Assembly: GCA_951799425.1 (NCBI GenBank)
Contig: OX637391.1
Coordinates: 14,813,051 to 14,877,050, forward strand
Source of the DNA: Ilex aquifolium
Taxonomy: Eukaryota > Streptophyta > Magnoliopsida > Aquifoliales > Aquifoliaceae
Direction: 5' to 3'
DNA length: 64,000 bases
Shown: piece after piece, positions 1 through 10,670 of the stretch
Numbering within the stretch: position 1 is the first letter of the stretch
Layout of the letters: every line of letters starts with the position of its first letter
The notes under the pieces: model-generated
Told to the model about the DNA's origin: nothing
Database searches by the model: none
Seen by the model: only the letters and a program-made list of their open reading frames with translations
Translations under genes and position numbers: made by a program

Positions 1-3000
1 CTTTACGTCGGCGACTCAATTTCGCAGAGTATTTTTGGCATAAAATGGCCCAAAACCTAATTGGACAATTCGGAAATACTTCAAAAAATTACATGCGCAG
101 CCACATGTAGGCTAGATGCGTATTAAATAGATGACTTCTGATTGTTTATTTGGTCCCACGAACTATCTCTAGGAACAAAAAATTAGGCCCACAAATTTAA
201 CAGTAGATAATTGATCATGTTCAATGCCAATATAGTTGATATTAAAGTTTGATGTCTTAACAACCAAACTCCGTTGGATTGATTTTTATCCAACTTAACA
301 TTCTTTTTTTTTTTTTTCCAGTCAAGTATCATATTTAGTAATTAATAATTGTCCGTGTCTAAAGGCATGAAGTAACGAAAAATAGAATTAAATCTTGAAG
401 AATACTACCATGCCTAAAGGCACATTGCAACCTAAAATAAATCGTCAATTTGAAATAATGTTTACATCATTTGCTTCAATTAAATAAATTGAAATCAATC
501 TAGTCCCCACTAATTTTTCAGAAATTTCGGCAGAACTTCCTCTAAAAATAGGAGTCCAAGAAGATTTTAACATGTCTATAACACTTACAATCATATATAA
601 CAATCATAATAATATACCGTACCACCACAATTCAATTCTATTTCCACCACAATCATCATACATCACAACTCAATTCCATACCCAACCATCAAATTCACAT
701 CAAAACCAAACATATCCTCATAACCATGTATAATTAGTTCGTCATACTAAACACGGAAGAAACAAAACAAATGCAAAGTGCACACACAAAACACACATGC
801 ACAAAGATATAAAGAACTTCCTTCAACATCATCTTCATTGAAGTTAGGAGTTACCACCACACAAATGTCTTATTGGAATTAACTTTAACCCGTATCTAAA
901 AGCACGATGTAATTCAAAAAAAGTGACCATTGATCTTGAACACAATGAAAGAAGAAAAATAAACACCGTATATCATCATTAATTCTCAATCTAGTTAGTC
1001 GGTCGTAAACATCAAGGAGAGCATGCACAAATGCATGTGCGAGTAGTGGCGTCTAAGTATTTCTAAGTTCTAACTAATTCAATTTAGGTTATGTTTTATT
1101 ATTATAGATAGCGATTACCTCTGCCTAAAGGTATCATACAATTCCTAAAAAAATTCAACATTGATTGTGGACTCAACAAAAATCAAACACTGGACATGGA
1201 CACTACCTAAACTGAAAACCTAAATTACATCCTTAACACACCCACACTTTGCATACATATGATGAATAAAAAAATAGTCAATATTTAATCATAACATCTT
1301 TTTTGTTCTTTTACACAATTTTGACAACGTTTGAAAGGTTCTTCTAAAAATAGGACCTCAAGAAATATAGACAACCTATAAAATACTAATTACACGTGTT
1401 GTGTGAGTGTGTGTCCGCTAAGTGTTGTTTTAGGGACATTTGGTCAAACATCTTGGGTGTGTTATGTGTTTTGTGTGTGTCCTGCGTGTTGTGTAATGTG
1501 AAAACATAATTGATGAACTCAGGATTTTAAATTGAACTAAATTAACTCATAGTTCATAGAGATCATGGACTCAAGACTTTAAATTGAAAACATAATAGAC
1601 TCACAAAGTTATAATAAATCAAACTGACCAAAAATTAATGAACTCTACGAACTATGATTGCTGTCAATGTTAAATAGTCATTGAGATTACTGTTTATATA
1701 TGAAAATCAATTAATGATCAAAGCATGTTGTATTCCCATTGAAACATATTACAATCAGCTTGACCAACAAAACATATTACAGGTGTTTCAGAATATTCAA
1801 AGTTGAACTAAATACAATAATAACATGAACCAATAAAAAAAGAACATTAACATAATAAATGCCTAGCAGTGTGTAAGCTTGAGAAGCTTTTGTCCGACAC
1901 AATTAATGGTAATGAGCAAATACCCAATATTCAAAGCATGAGAGACTGCGATGTTAGAGTACCTGAGAGACAGTTGCAGAAGCGTTGGTCCTAGTGTAAT
2001 TGTCCCAAGAATCGATCTGCTGCTTGAGAGTAGTCCACAATGGGGAATAGAGTGTCGAAACCACGCGCAGGCACAAATTTTGGCATAGGATAAAAATCTA
2101 CATAAAAAGAACAAACTAATGTTAGGCCCACAACTAGCTTGTGTTTTAACAACCGTCATATACCCACTTCAATTCATACAATCAATAGCGTAATCAAAAT
2201 TACAATTGAATATATAGAATAAAAAAACTTACAAAAGTAAAATTAGAATACTTGGACGTCTCCTTTAACTTCAACTTGGACGTCTCCTTCAACAAATATT
2301 TCACACAGAAAATCAAAAAATCAAAATCAATCATAAATACAAACAATTAACCACAAAAATCAATTAAAAAAAGCACAATACGATAGATTGTAGCATCCAA
2401 TACACACATTCATGTATAGAATTCCAAGAAACCTTAAAACACATGCATTAAATCAAGAAAGTCAAGGCCATTAAATTAAGCTTAAAAGAAACTACCCGAT
2501 TTTCGATACACATTAGCAATTCATATAAAAGAAAAATTAATCCCCAATTTTAAAAATGTACTACAATAACCAAAACTAAAATGAAGAAGTACAACATAGA
2601 ATATCAAGAATAATACCTCAATATTGTTGTATTCACAAAGTTAACCTACTCCACAACAGCCTTTAATCAACACCATCGACCAATGCTTCGACCACCTACA
2701 CAAATTAACCTTTCTCACTTAAGGCATTGTGTAAAAAAAAGTTGCCAATTACAAAACAAAAAAAAAAAAAAAGAAGGATAAAAAAAAGAAAAGAGAATCC
2801 ATTTGAAAATACATTGCGAAGTTCTTTAAATTATTTAGATTTAATATTCTAAACCCAATACTCTCAAAAAAAAAATCTATACAAAGTTCTTTCTAGAAAG
2901 ATGCTCTGAAAAAAAAAAATTCAACTTATAACCAATTTAAAATTCTCTGTCACACATAAGCACAACTCATCGATTAATTAATTTGTTAATTAGAAATTGA

Positions 3001-3403
3001 AAGTGCGCCTATTGTTAATTTGTTAAAAGTGCACCTATTGTTCATTCAATCCAACTGACCATGTTTCCACGAGACATTTCATCAAACAAACCATGTGTAT
3101 AACCAAAGACGTGGCATTTGTTCAGTATATAATCGAAAGGAATTCCATGCGCACAATTTAGGAATGGGGAAAAAGGCAAGGTAGTTACTGATTTAGGCAG
3201 GAATTCCATGCTGGAAAACACCATTCCGAATTGCACAAACAATGAATGAATTACCACAACACCATAAATTGCCAACTAACAAAAGTGGCAAAAACAAAAA
3301 AACTCATTAAGCAAAAACCTCATGGCGTAAACAAAAACCTCATTAGGCTTTATTTGCGATATAGAAGATGCGATACAATAGACTTTAATTTAGGTAGTCT
3401 TAT
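1..3403. other. AT-rich intergenic DNA, no gene recognised
   Basis: I see no protein with family features. The short open frames at 1863-2159 and 3042-3275 have no domain and no splice context. The stretch holds homopolymer A and T tracts (for example 300-318 and 2755-2775), a TG/GT-rich tract at 1395-1500, and the small dispersed repeat described separately. The right edge is the target site of the LTR element that starts at 3404. Confidence 0.6.
350..1160. repeat. dispersed short repeat with core GCCTAAAGGC
   Basis: Near positions 357, 410, 891 and 1122 the sequence carries variants of a unit with core GCCTAAAGGC (an imperfect hairpin) followed by a GTAATTC-like motif, an A-run and a 'TTGATCTTGAA'-like tail. 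A further related copy lies at about 26582, inside the hAT-like element. Two stretches at 515-560 and 1320-1365 also resemble each other (both contain TCTAAAAATAGGA). I do not recognise the family. Confidence 0.4.
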
Positions 3404-4746
3404 TGTTGTCCGAATTTGGTATTGACAATTTACGTGCAAATATACACGATCAACAAATAATAAAGTGATAAGTAGAGTATCGTTCCCACGGAGAATTATT
3501 ACTAATAACTTCTAAGTACTAACTTTATATCAATTCAATTTTATTTAAACAATTGAAATTGAACTATGGAATTACTCATTTAACACTAAATCTAAAATTA
3601 CTGAACAATGAGTGATTTTACCGAATAAAAGAATTTAAGATTACAACTTTCCCTAATGCTTCGTATAAATCTTTCCACTCTCTTTCCAGTTAATTGATCA
3701 AAATAAGTTGTTAACTAAGACTTCAAAACTATTTATCAAACCTCTTCCGATAGTAAGATAAAAATATCTCTCCCAATTAAATTATTATATTCCTATGCAA
3801 AATAAGTTGGAATAGATTCATTAAGTTCAAACTCTCATAAAAGTTACACACGGCATATAGGTATATTCATTTCCTATACACAAACCCAGCTATTCAATCC
3901 TAAGAAGAATCAACCAGACGCATGTCATCATATTCCGATCTAGACCTAGAATTCATCTCTAAATTTCATCTAGGTTATCAAATTAATTGGTGGCCAGACA
4001 ATCATATATTAAGCACAAAATATGATAAATAACTCATATATGATCAATAAGAATTAGAAACGAGAGTAGATCAATTTAACTAAACATTAGGTTCCGTTGC
4101 AATCTTAATAAAAATTTAGTTTATAATGTAATTGAAAAACATCCTTCTCAAATTAATCAGCATGTCAAAAAATCAAGAAGTAAAAGTAAGAGAAAAGGAA
4201 TGAAAACTTAGTTGCAAAATCTCTCTCTAGCCTTCATTCCCGATTTTCTTCGTGTTGTTTCCTTCGATTTTTGTCTTCAATTCTCTATCAATCCTTGGTC
4301 TTTTTTTCTATTAGCAGCCCCCAAAATCAGAATATCTATATCCCCACTCAAACCCTAGCATATATGAGGCATTAGAGTTCAATTTCGGGTCAAAAACAAG
4401 TCAGAATTCGTGTCTAGAGCAAACACACGGGCAGCAGCGCTTAAAATCAGCGCAGGGGCGCTGAGTTACTGCTTTTCAAGCGCAGGGGCGCTGGTCCTAG
4501 CACAGCTGCGCTGATCCCTTTTTAAGTCTAGAGATTCCCTTGTTGCTTAGCCTTAAAAAATCCAACACTTAGGCTCCAAATTGACATTGTTTCCTTCTAA
4601 ATGTTCTTGTTTCCTTCCAAATGATGATCCCTACAAAATAACATCAAAACACACAAAACAAATAAAAATAAACATAAAATAATTGAAAACTTGCAATTTC
4701 ATCAAGTCGAAAATACTCAATTCGTAGGTATAAAACCCACTTATCA
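3404..4746 (-). repeat. 3' LTR of the first Athila-type element
   Basis: A direct repeat of 9324-10670 (1,343 versus 1,347 bp) with scattered point differences, so the insertion is older than the copia insertion in the VTC2-like gene. Positions 4435-4515 hold a cluster of GCGC-centred inverted repeats of AGCGC...GCGCT type. The 14-bp palindrome present in the other LTR has one mismatch here (GCACAGCTGCGC). Confidence 0.92.
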
Positions 4747-5157
4747 AATACCCTCAAACTTAAATCTTTGTTTGTCCTCAAGCAATATACCAAGAACAAC
4801 AACTATAAAATTAACCCTAACAACCAACTACTCAAACAATGGATCAATATGAATATGAATAATGACCCCAAAAGTTACTATAGATAATAATTCACGGGAA
4901 ACTTCAAAACAGTGCAAATTCTAACAATTCAACATACTCATTAATTTTAGCTTCGCTCATGACCTTTTAAATACATGTACATATCCGAACGGTTTAAACT
5001 AGCCATTACCCAGATAAATTTACGTAATCAAGCGCTCCATAAGAGATACTCAACATCAACTCTATGAACTTACGTTTCACATCAACCTCTGCTAATAAAG
5101 GCAAAACATATAATTAGAAGGTACAAAGATTTTTATTTTTATTTTATTTTTATTTTT

Positions 5158-5158
5158 C

Positions 5159-5193
<35 letters not shown>

Positions 5194-5372
5194 CTTCTTT
5201 TTCATTCATTTGGTGAGTGCATTTTATGCTTCATCTCACCTCCTATTGAGCGAGTGCGTTTTACGCTCCATCTCGCCTTCTCTTGAACGAGTGCGTTTTA
5301 CGCTCTATCTCGTTCTCAACATGTGTTTATGAGTGAGTGCGTTTTACGCTCCGTCTCTACTCACCACATGCC
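5158..5372. repeat. CT microsatellite and tandem GCGTTTTACGC repeat
   Basis: (CT)n at about 5161-5190 is followed by about four degenerate units of roughly 50 bp, each with GAGTGCGTTTTACGCTC (the first is GAGTGCATTTTATGCTT). Each unit core can form a small hairpin (GCGT/ACGC). The array lies inside the untranslated spacer of the LTR element. Confidence 0.8.
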
Positions 5373-6242
5373 CCATTTCTTATTTCTTGTCTTCCTATAT
5401 ATATATATATATTTTCTTTTCTTCTAACTCACGAAGGATCAAATCAAAATAGTTTTCCAAATTTTTCCTCTTTTTTTTTTTTTACTAACCCATCATAACC
5501 ACTATTTCCCCCAAACTTATATGAATGCCTAAATTTTGCTTTGAATAATGCTTAAATAAGTTTTCTAGAGTTTCACTAATATCTCCCACAAGCACTTAAC
5601 CAAATAAATTCTCTAAATAATAACTAACTAAACAGATGGATATGTGCTCATGAATGAAAGGATCACAAACAGTGTAAAACTAACTAGTATGTCAAACTAC
5701 AAACTCAACATGTTCATCAATTTCCCTTGAATTGACAATTAATCACATTCATCATTGGCCATAATCAAATTCACTCAACCCATTGCTCAAGTTGTACTAA
5801 AACATGTTATCTAAGTGCCAAACATATTATCTAAATGCATACCTGACAATGCAAACAAGAATACACCCCCAAACTTAAACTAAACATTGTTCTCAATGTA
5901 TAAAGTAGGAAAAATTAAGATAGAGGACTTCCCTGAGACTTCGCTAGTTGGCATCATCTTCAGCGTCGTCCGCTGAGTCGGGAATGTATTCGGGAAACAT
6001 AGGTGGACTAGGAAACTTACGTTGCAAAGCTTAATCTTTACCCATGGAGAATGGACAATTCCTTGGTGCTAGTTGATACTCATAGATGCCGCTTGAGAGG
6101 TAAGATTGTTGTGTAAAGGAGTTTGGGACATCCAAGATGATTCAATGGAATTATGGGTGAAGATGAGTTGGGGTGAATAGATTTTTAGAGGTTTGAAATT
6201 TTGGAAGAGTAGGAGTTGATGTGGTGAGCTTCTTTTCCATGA

Positions 6243-6640
6243 ACGTAGCGCTAAAGTATGGGTTTTAATGCTGATTTTTTTTTTCAAGAGCAAGGGCAGT
6301 TGCGTTTGGACAAGGGTAGCTGCGTTTGGGGGCTATTTTGGAAGGCTGGGCGCTTGTTTGAGGCGTTGGGACAGCGCTGTAGGCATGCTGGCAGGTGCTA
6401 CTGCGCTGCCTGTGGCGCTGCAGCGCTGGCCAGTCAGTAGCTCAGCGCAGCTGCGCTGGTTTGGGGGCGCTGGGGCGCTGTTTTTTCTGTTGTGGACTGC
6501 AATCTGGGCAGCAGGTGCGCGCTGCTACGCTGTCCTTGGCGCTGCTGCGATGCCTTATTGCTTGGGACAACTTTGGGAGCAGCAGGTCAGCGCTAGGGCG
6601 TTGTTTTGAGCGTTGGGGCGCTGATTTACTGGTCTTGACT
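6243..6640. repeat. GC-rich cluster of GCGC palindromes
   Basis: A GC-rich island of about 400 bp in AT-rich surroundings. It contains perfect palindromes including CAGCGCAGCTGCGCTG (6443-6458), GCGCTGCAGCGC (about 6415-6426) and ACAGCGCTGT (about 6371-6380), plus many single AGCGC/GCGCT half sites. The same motif family occurs in both LTRs of this element. The plus-strand open frames here are low-complexity shadows. Confidence 0.8.
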
Positions 6641-6822
6641 CCTTCTTTGGTTTGTGCAAGCTACCGTATTTTCTTTCTAATGCACTAATAATCTAATATC
6701 ATAATTACTCCTAAAAAAAAAACTAAATTGACATAAACATGAATTAAAAAATAAAAGCTAAAATTTGGGTTGCCTCCCAAATAGCGCTTGTTTTATAGTC
6801 TTCAGCCTGACTACTTCCTCTT

Positions 6823-7665
6823 TCATCCCGGGTCGATTAGGTTAATTGAGGTCTTTTGGCGATCAATATTGCCACCCCAATAGTGCTTCAGTCTCTGCCC
6901 GTTCACCTTGAAGGTTCTCTTCGAATTGGCTTCCTCGACTTCAACCGCTCCATGCGGGAACACCTCCTCTTTATATAGCTTGGCATTCTCGAGAGGATCT
7001 GAAATACAACTTCCTACGAATACCCCATTCACTACATCTTCCACCAAATCAACTCGAAAACATTCTTCCGGTTCTTTTGAAAATTTCATAGCTGAAAATA
7101 CATTGAATGTAACCTCTTGATCTTGGACTCGCATAGTTAGCTCACCTTTTTGTACATCGATAAGTGTTCTCCCCGTTGCTAAGAATGGTCGCCCAAGAAT
7201 AATAGGTACTTCCCTATCTTCCTCACAATCTAAGACTATGAAATCTGCTGGAAACATGAACTTATCCACTTTAACTAGAACGTCCTCAACTATGCCCCTT
7301 GGATAAGTGAGTGATCTATCTGCAAGCTGCAATGTGACATTAGTAGACTTTGTTTCTTTCAACCCCAATTGCTGATAAATTGAGAACAGCATTAAGTTAA
7401 TACTAGCTCTCAAGTCACACAATGCTTTCCTAAAAAATTGGCTGCCTATTGTGCATGGAATTGTAAACCTACCCAGATCTTTGAGCTTTGGTGGTAGCTT
7501 CTTTTGAAGGATAGCACTACACTCCTCTGTAAGTGCCACTGTCTCAAAATCACCTAGTTTTCTCTTCGTTGACAAAATTTTCTTCATAAATTTCACATAG
7601 CTAGGCATCTGCTCCAATGCATCTGCGAAAGGGATATTAATTTGGAGCTTCTTGAATACTTCCAA
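6823..7665 (-). pseudogene. Aspartic protease fused in frame to an integrase C-terminal tail
   Basis: A 280-residue frame. Residues about 75-200 are the retropepsin-like region (KALCDLRASINLM, then VTLQLADRS, PRGIVEDVLVKV, FIVLDCE, IILGRPFLAT). The catalytic DLGA has become DLRA, so protease activity is unlikely. From about residue 228 the protein jumps to the tail normally found at the end of the polyprotein after integrase (VFPHGAVEV, FKVNGQRLKHYWGG). Everything from reverse transcriptase to integrase core is missing. The junction near 6962-6985 keeps the frame open. Length is far below the usual Athila gag-pol. Confidence 0.85.
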
Positions 7666-7749
7666 AAATTTTGAGAACTACTTATCCAACTTCTTTTTCT
7701 GCAAACGTTGTGGAAACGGCACGGGAGACATAATAGGTCTCTGCTTGCC

Positions 7750-9117
7750 TTAATCAGAATTTACCACTTGACCACATTCCTTATTTTCATGGTCCACATT
7801 CCTGCTATCTTTTATTTCTTTACCCTCACTATCATCTCCATGTGATTGTCTTGGAGTTCCACCAACAACTTCAGGTAACTCTTTTCCGCTTCGTAATGTA
7901 ATAGCATTGTAGTGCTCCTTACCTTCCCTCTTAGGATTGATCTCCGTATCACTAGGTAGAGTGTCTTGAGGTTGGTTTGTTAATGGCATTAGCAAGCTGA
8001 CCCATTTGATTTTTCAGGTTTCGGATTGATACTTCCATACTGTTCATCCTTGTCTCACTTTGTGCTATGTACCTGGAAAACAGCTCCTCCAAATTTGACT
8101 ACTTTTCCTGCTGTGGTGGAGCTTGATTCTGAAAGTCTGGTGGGTATGATTGTCTTGGAGCAGAAGGTTCGGCTTGATTATTATTCCAAGAAAAGTTCGG
8201 ATGAGTCCCCCAACCAGGGTTATAATTGTTGGAATTATTGCTATATTGCTGCCTGTTGTGGTTACCAATGTATTGTACCGACTCTGGATTGATTGCACAT
8301 TGATTGCTCAGATGGTTCCCGACACACAATTCACAAACAACTGCCACACTCTGAATAGGTTGCACTCCTAAAGCATCAATCTTCTTTGTCAATGTAGCAA
8401 CCTGTGCAGCCAATGCAGTAACCGCATCAACTTCATAAATTCCTGCTACCTTTGGCTGATTGATCCTTGTAGAAGGCCACTGATAATTGTTTGCAGTCAT
8501 CGTCTCTAATAACTCGTATGTTTCATCAAAAATTTTCCCCATTAATGCCCCACTTGCAGCTGCATCGATACTGGTTCGGGTAGCACTAAACAACCCGTTG
8601 TAGAACATCTAAACTTGCAACCACTTAGGAATACCATGGTGAGGGCATTTTCAGAGTAAATCCTTGAATCGCTCCCAAGCTTCATATAGAGTCTCAGAAT
8701 CATGCTGTGCGAATGATGTGATGTCGTTCCTCATCCTTGCAGCTTTGACTGGTAGAAAGAATTTAGCTAAGAATTTTTGAGCTAAATCTGTCCTCGTAGT
8801 AATAGAAACCGCCGGCAATGAATGCAACCAACTCTTTGCCTTATCACGAAGTGTAAATGGAAAAAGTCGGAGTTTAATTGCATCTTCGGCCCGTTGTATT
8901 TGAACGTGTCGCAAATCTCCAGAAAACTCACCAAATGATCGTTTAGATCGTCATTAGGCAAACCCCCAAACTGCATTGAATTCTGAATCATTTGGATGGT
9001 ACCCGGCTTGATCTCAAAATTATTTGCTTGAATTGCAGGCCTTTGAATGCTCGATTGTATTTCCGTCACAAGCGGCATAGAATAATCTCTTAACGATTTA
9101 TGTTCATCTTCAGCCAT
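7750..9117 (-). pseudogene. gag: Broken gag of the first Athila-type element
   Basis: Gag is spread over open segments 9117-8782, 8914-8651, 8608-8099 and 7995-7750. The second holds the plant retrotransposon gag core (LRDKAKSWLHSLP ... DLAQKFLAKFF ... ETLYEAWERFKDLL). The third contains a zinc knuckle CELCVGNHLSNQC followed by the NPGW...HPNFSW motif common in Athila gag. Breaks include a frameshift between the first two segments and a stop at about 8609-8611, where a glutamine codon appears to have become TAG. Gag would form the capsid and package RNA; this copy cannot make it whole. Confidence 0.85.
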
Positions 9118-9299
9118 AGCTTCTTGGTTGTTTACTTCTCTCGATTTCGTCTCCGTACGGTAGTAGCTCCTGACCTTTAGATCGTGTTAGCATACAAAAT
9201 TCAAGAGTGCTTGTGAAAACAATTAAAACAGAAAATTAAATAAGTTTAAACTAAGATCAAATTGATTGAAATTAATATTGAAATAATTACTAGAATAAA

Positions 9300-9317
9300 T
9301 CCCTGGCAACGGCGTCA
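9300..9317 (-). other. Primer-binding site, tRNA-Asp type
   Basis: The minus strand reads TGACGCCGTTGCCAGGGA. The expected complement of the plant tRNA-Asp 3' end is TGGCGCCGTTGCCGGGGA, so there are two G-to-A changes. The site lies six bases inside the right LTR, at the usual position for priming minus-strand DNA synthesis. Confidence 0.8.
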
Positions 9318-9323
9318 AAAACT

Positions 9324-10670
9324 TGTTGTCCGAATTTGGTATTGACAATTTACGTGCAAGTATACACAATCAACAAGTAATAAAGTAATAAGTAGAGTAT
9401 CGTTCCCACAGAGAATTATTACTAATAACTTCCAAGTACTAACTTTATATAAATTCAATTTTATTTAAACAATTGGAATTGAACTATGAAATTACTCATT
9501 TAAGACTAAATCTAAAATTACTGAACAATGAGTAATTTTACCGGATAAAAGAATTTAATATTACAATTTCCCCTAATACTTCATATAAATCTTTCCACTC
9601 TCTTTCCAGTTAATTGATCAAAATAAGTTGTTAACTGAGACTTCAAAACTATATATCAAATCTCTTCCGATAGTAAGATAAAAATATCTCTCCCAATTAA
9701 ATTACTATATTCCTATGCAAAATAAGTTGGAATAGATTCATTAAGTTCAAACTCTCATAAAAGTTACACACGGCATATAGGTATATTCATATCCTATACA
9801 CAAACCCAGCTATTCAATCCTAAGAAGAATCAACCAGACGCATGTCATCATATTCCGATCTAAACCTAGAATTCATCTCATAATTTCATCTAGGTTATCA
9901 AATTAATTGGTGGCCACACAATCATATATTAAGCACAAAATATGATAAACAACTCATATATGATCAATAAGAACTAGAAACGAGAGTAAATCAATTTAAC
10001 TAAACATTAGGTTCCGTTGCAATCTTAATAAAAATTTAGTTCATAATGTAATTGAAAAACATCCTTCTCAAATTAATCAACATGTCAAAAAATCAAGAAC
10101 TAAAAGTAAGAGAAAATGAATGAAAACTTAGTTGCAATCTTCAATCTCTATGTAGCCTTCAATCCCGATTTTCTTCGTGTTGCTTCCTTCGATTCTTGCC
10201 TTCAATTCTCTATCAATCCTTGATCTTTTTCCTATTAGTAGCCCCCAAAATCAGTATATCTATATCCCCACTCAAACCCTAGCATATATGAGGCATTAGA
10301 GTTCAATTTCAGGTCAAAAACAAGTCATAATTCGCGTCCAGAGCCAACACACGCACATCAGCGCTTTAAATCAGCGCAAGAGCGCTGAGTTACTACTTTT
10401 CAAGCGCAGGGGCGCTGGTCCTAGCGCAGCTGCGCTGATCCTTTTTTAAGCCTAGAGCTTCCCTTGTTGCTTAGCCTTCAAAAATTCAGCACTTAGGCTC
10501 CAAATTGACCTTGTTTCCTTCCAAATGTTCTTGTTTCCTTTCAAATGATGACCCCTACAAAATAACATCAAAACACACAAAACAAATAAAAAGAAACATA
10601 AAATACTTGAAAACTTACAATTTCATCAAGCCGAAAATACTCAATTCATTGGTATAAAACCCATTCATCA
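9324..10670 (-). repeat. 5' LTR of the first Athila-type element
   Basis: This is the promoter-bearing LTR for the minus-strand element. A CATATATG motif near 10283-10291 is a candidate TATA element. The GCGC palindrome cluster (10355-10437, including the perfect 14-bp AGCGCAGCTGCGCT at 10423-10436) lies about 65-150 bp upstream of it on the minus strand, that is in U3. Confidence 0.92.

Larger units (their letters stand above)
4747..6822 (-). other. Untranslated 3' spacer of the first Athila-type element
   Basis: About 2 kb between the residual coding frame and the polypurine tract (minus-strand AAGTTTGAGGGTATT next to the LTR). It holds a CT microsatellite, a 50-bp tandem repeat and a GC-rich palindrome array, listed separately. 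I see no third reading frame with recognisable features. Confidence 0.7.
3404..10670 (-). mobile_element. Non-autonomous Athila-type Ty3/gypsy LTR retrotransposon
   Basis: A complete 7,267-bp LTR element read on the minus strand. The 5-bp target duplication CTTAT occurs at 3399-3403 and 10671-10675. The LTRs begin TG and end CA on the plus strand (3404-4746 and 9324-10670). Next to the right LTR is a primer-binding site matching the 3' end of plant tRNA-Asp, with two mismatches. Order along the minus strand: 5' LTR, PBS, broken gag, protease fused to the integrase C-terminus, long untranslated spacer, polypurine tract (about 4747-4762), 3' LTR. Reverse transcriptase, RNase H and the integrase core are absent, so movement would need proteins from a relative. 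Gag wording and the tRNA-Asp PBS suggest the Athila lineage. Confidence 0.9.

Noticed and set aside
5155..5372. CRISPR-like array from the regularly spaced GCGTTTTACGC units
   Set aside because: This is a plant nuclear LTR element; the units are degenerate tandem copies with similar spacers and are explained as a minisatellite.
6268..6688. Three overlapping plus-strand open frames in the GC-rich block
   Set aside because: They are read-through of the GCGC palindrome array in the untranslated region of an LTR element; composition is low-complexity and there is no domain.
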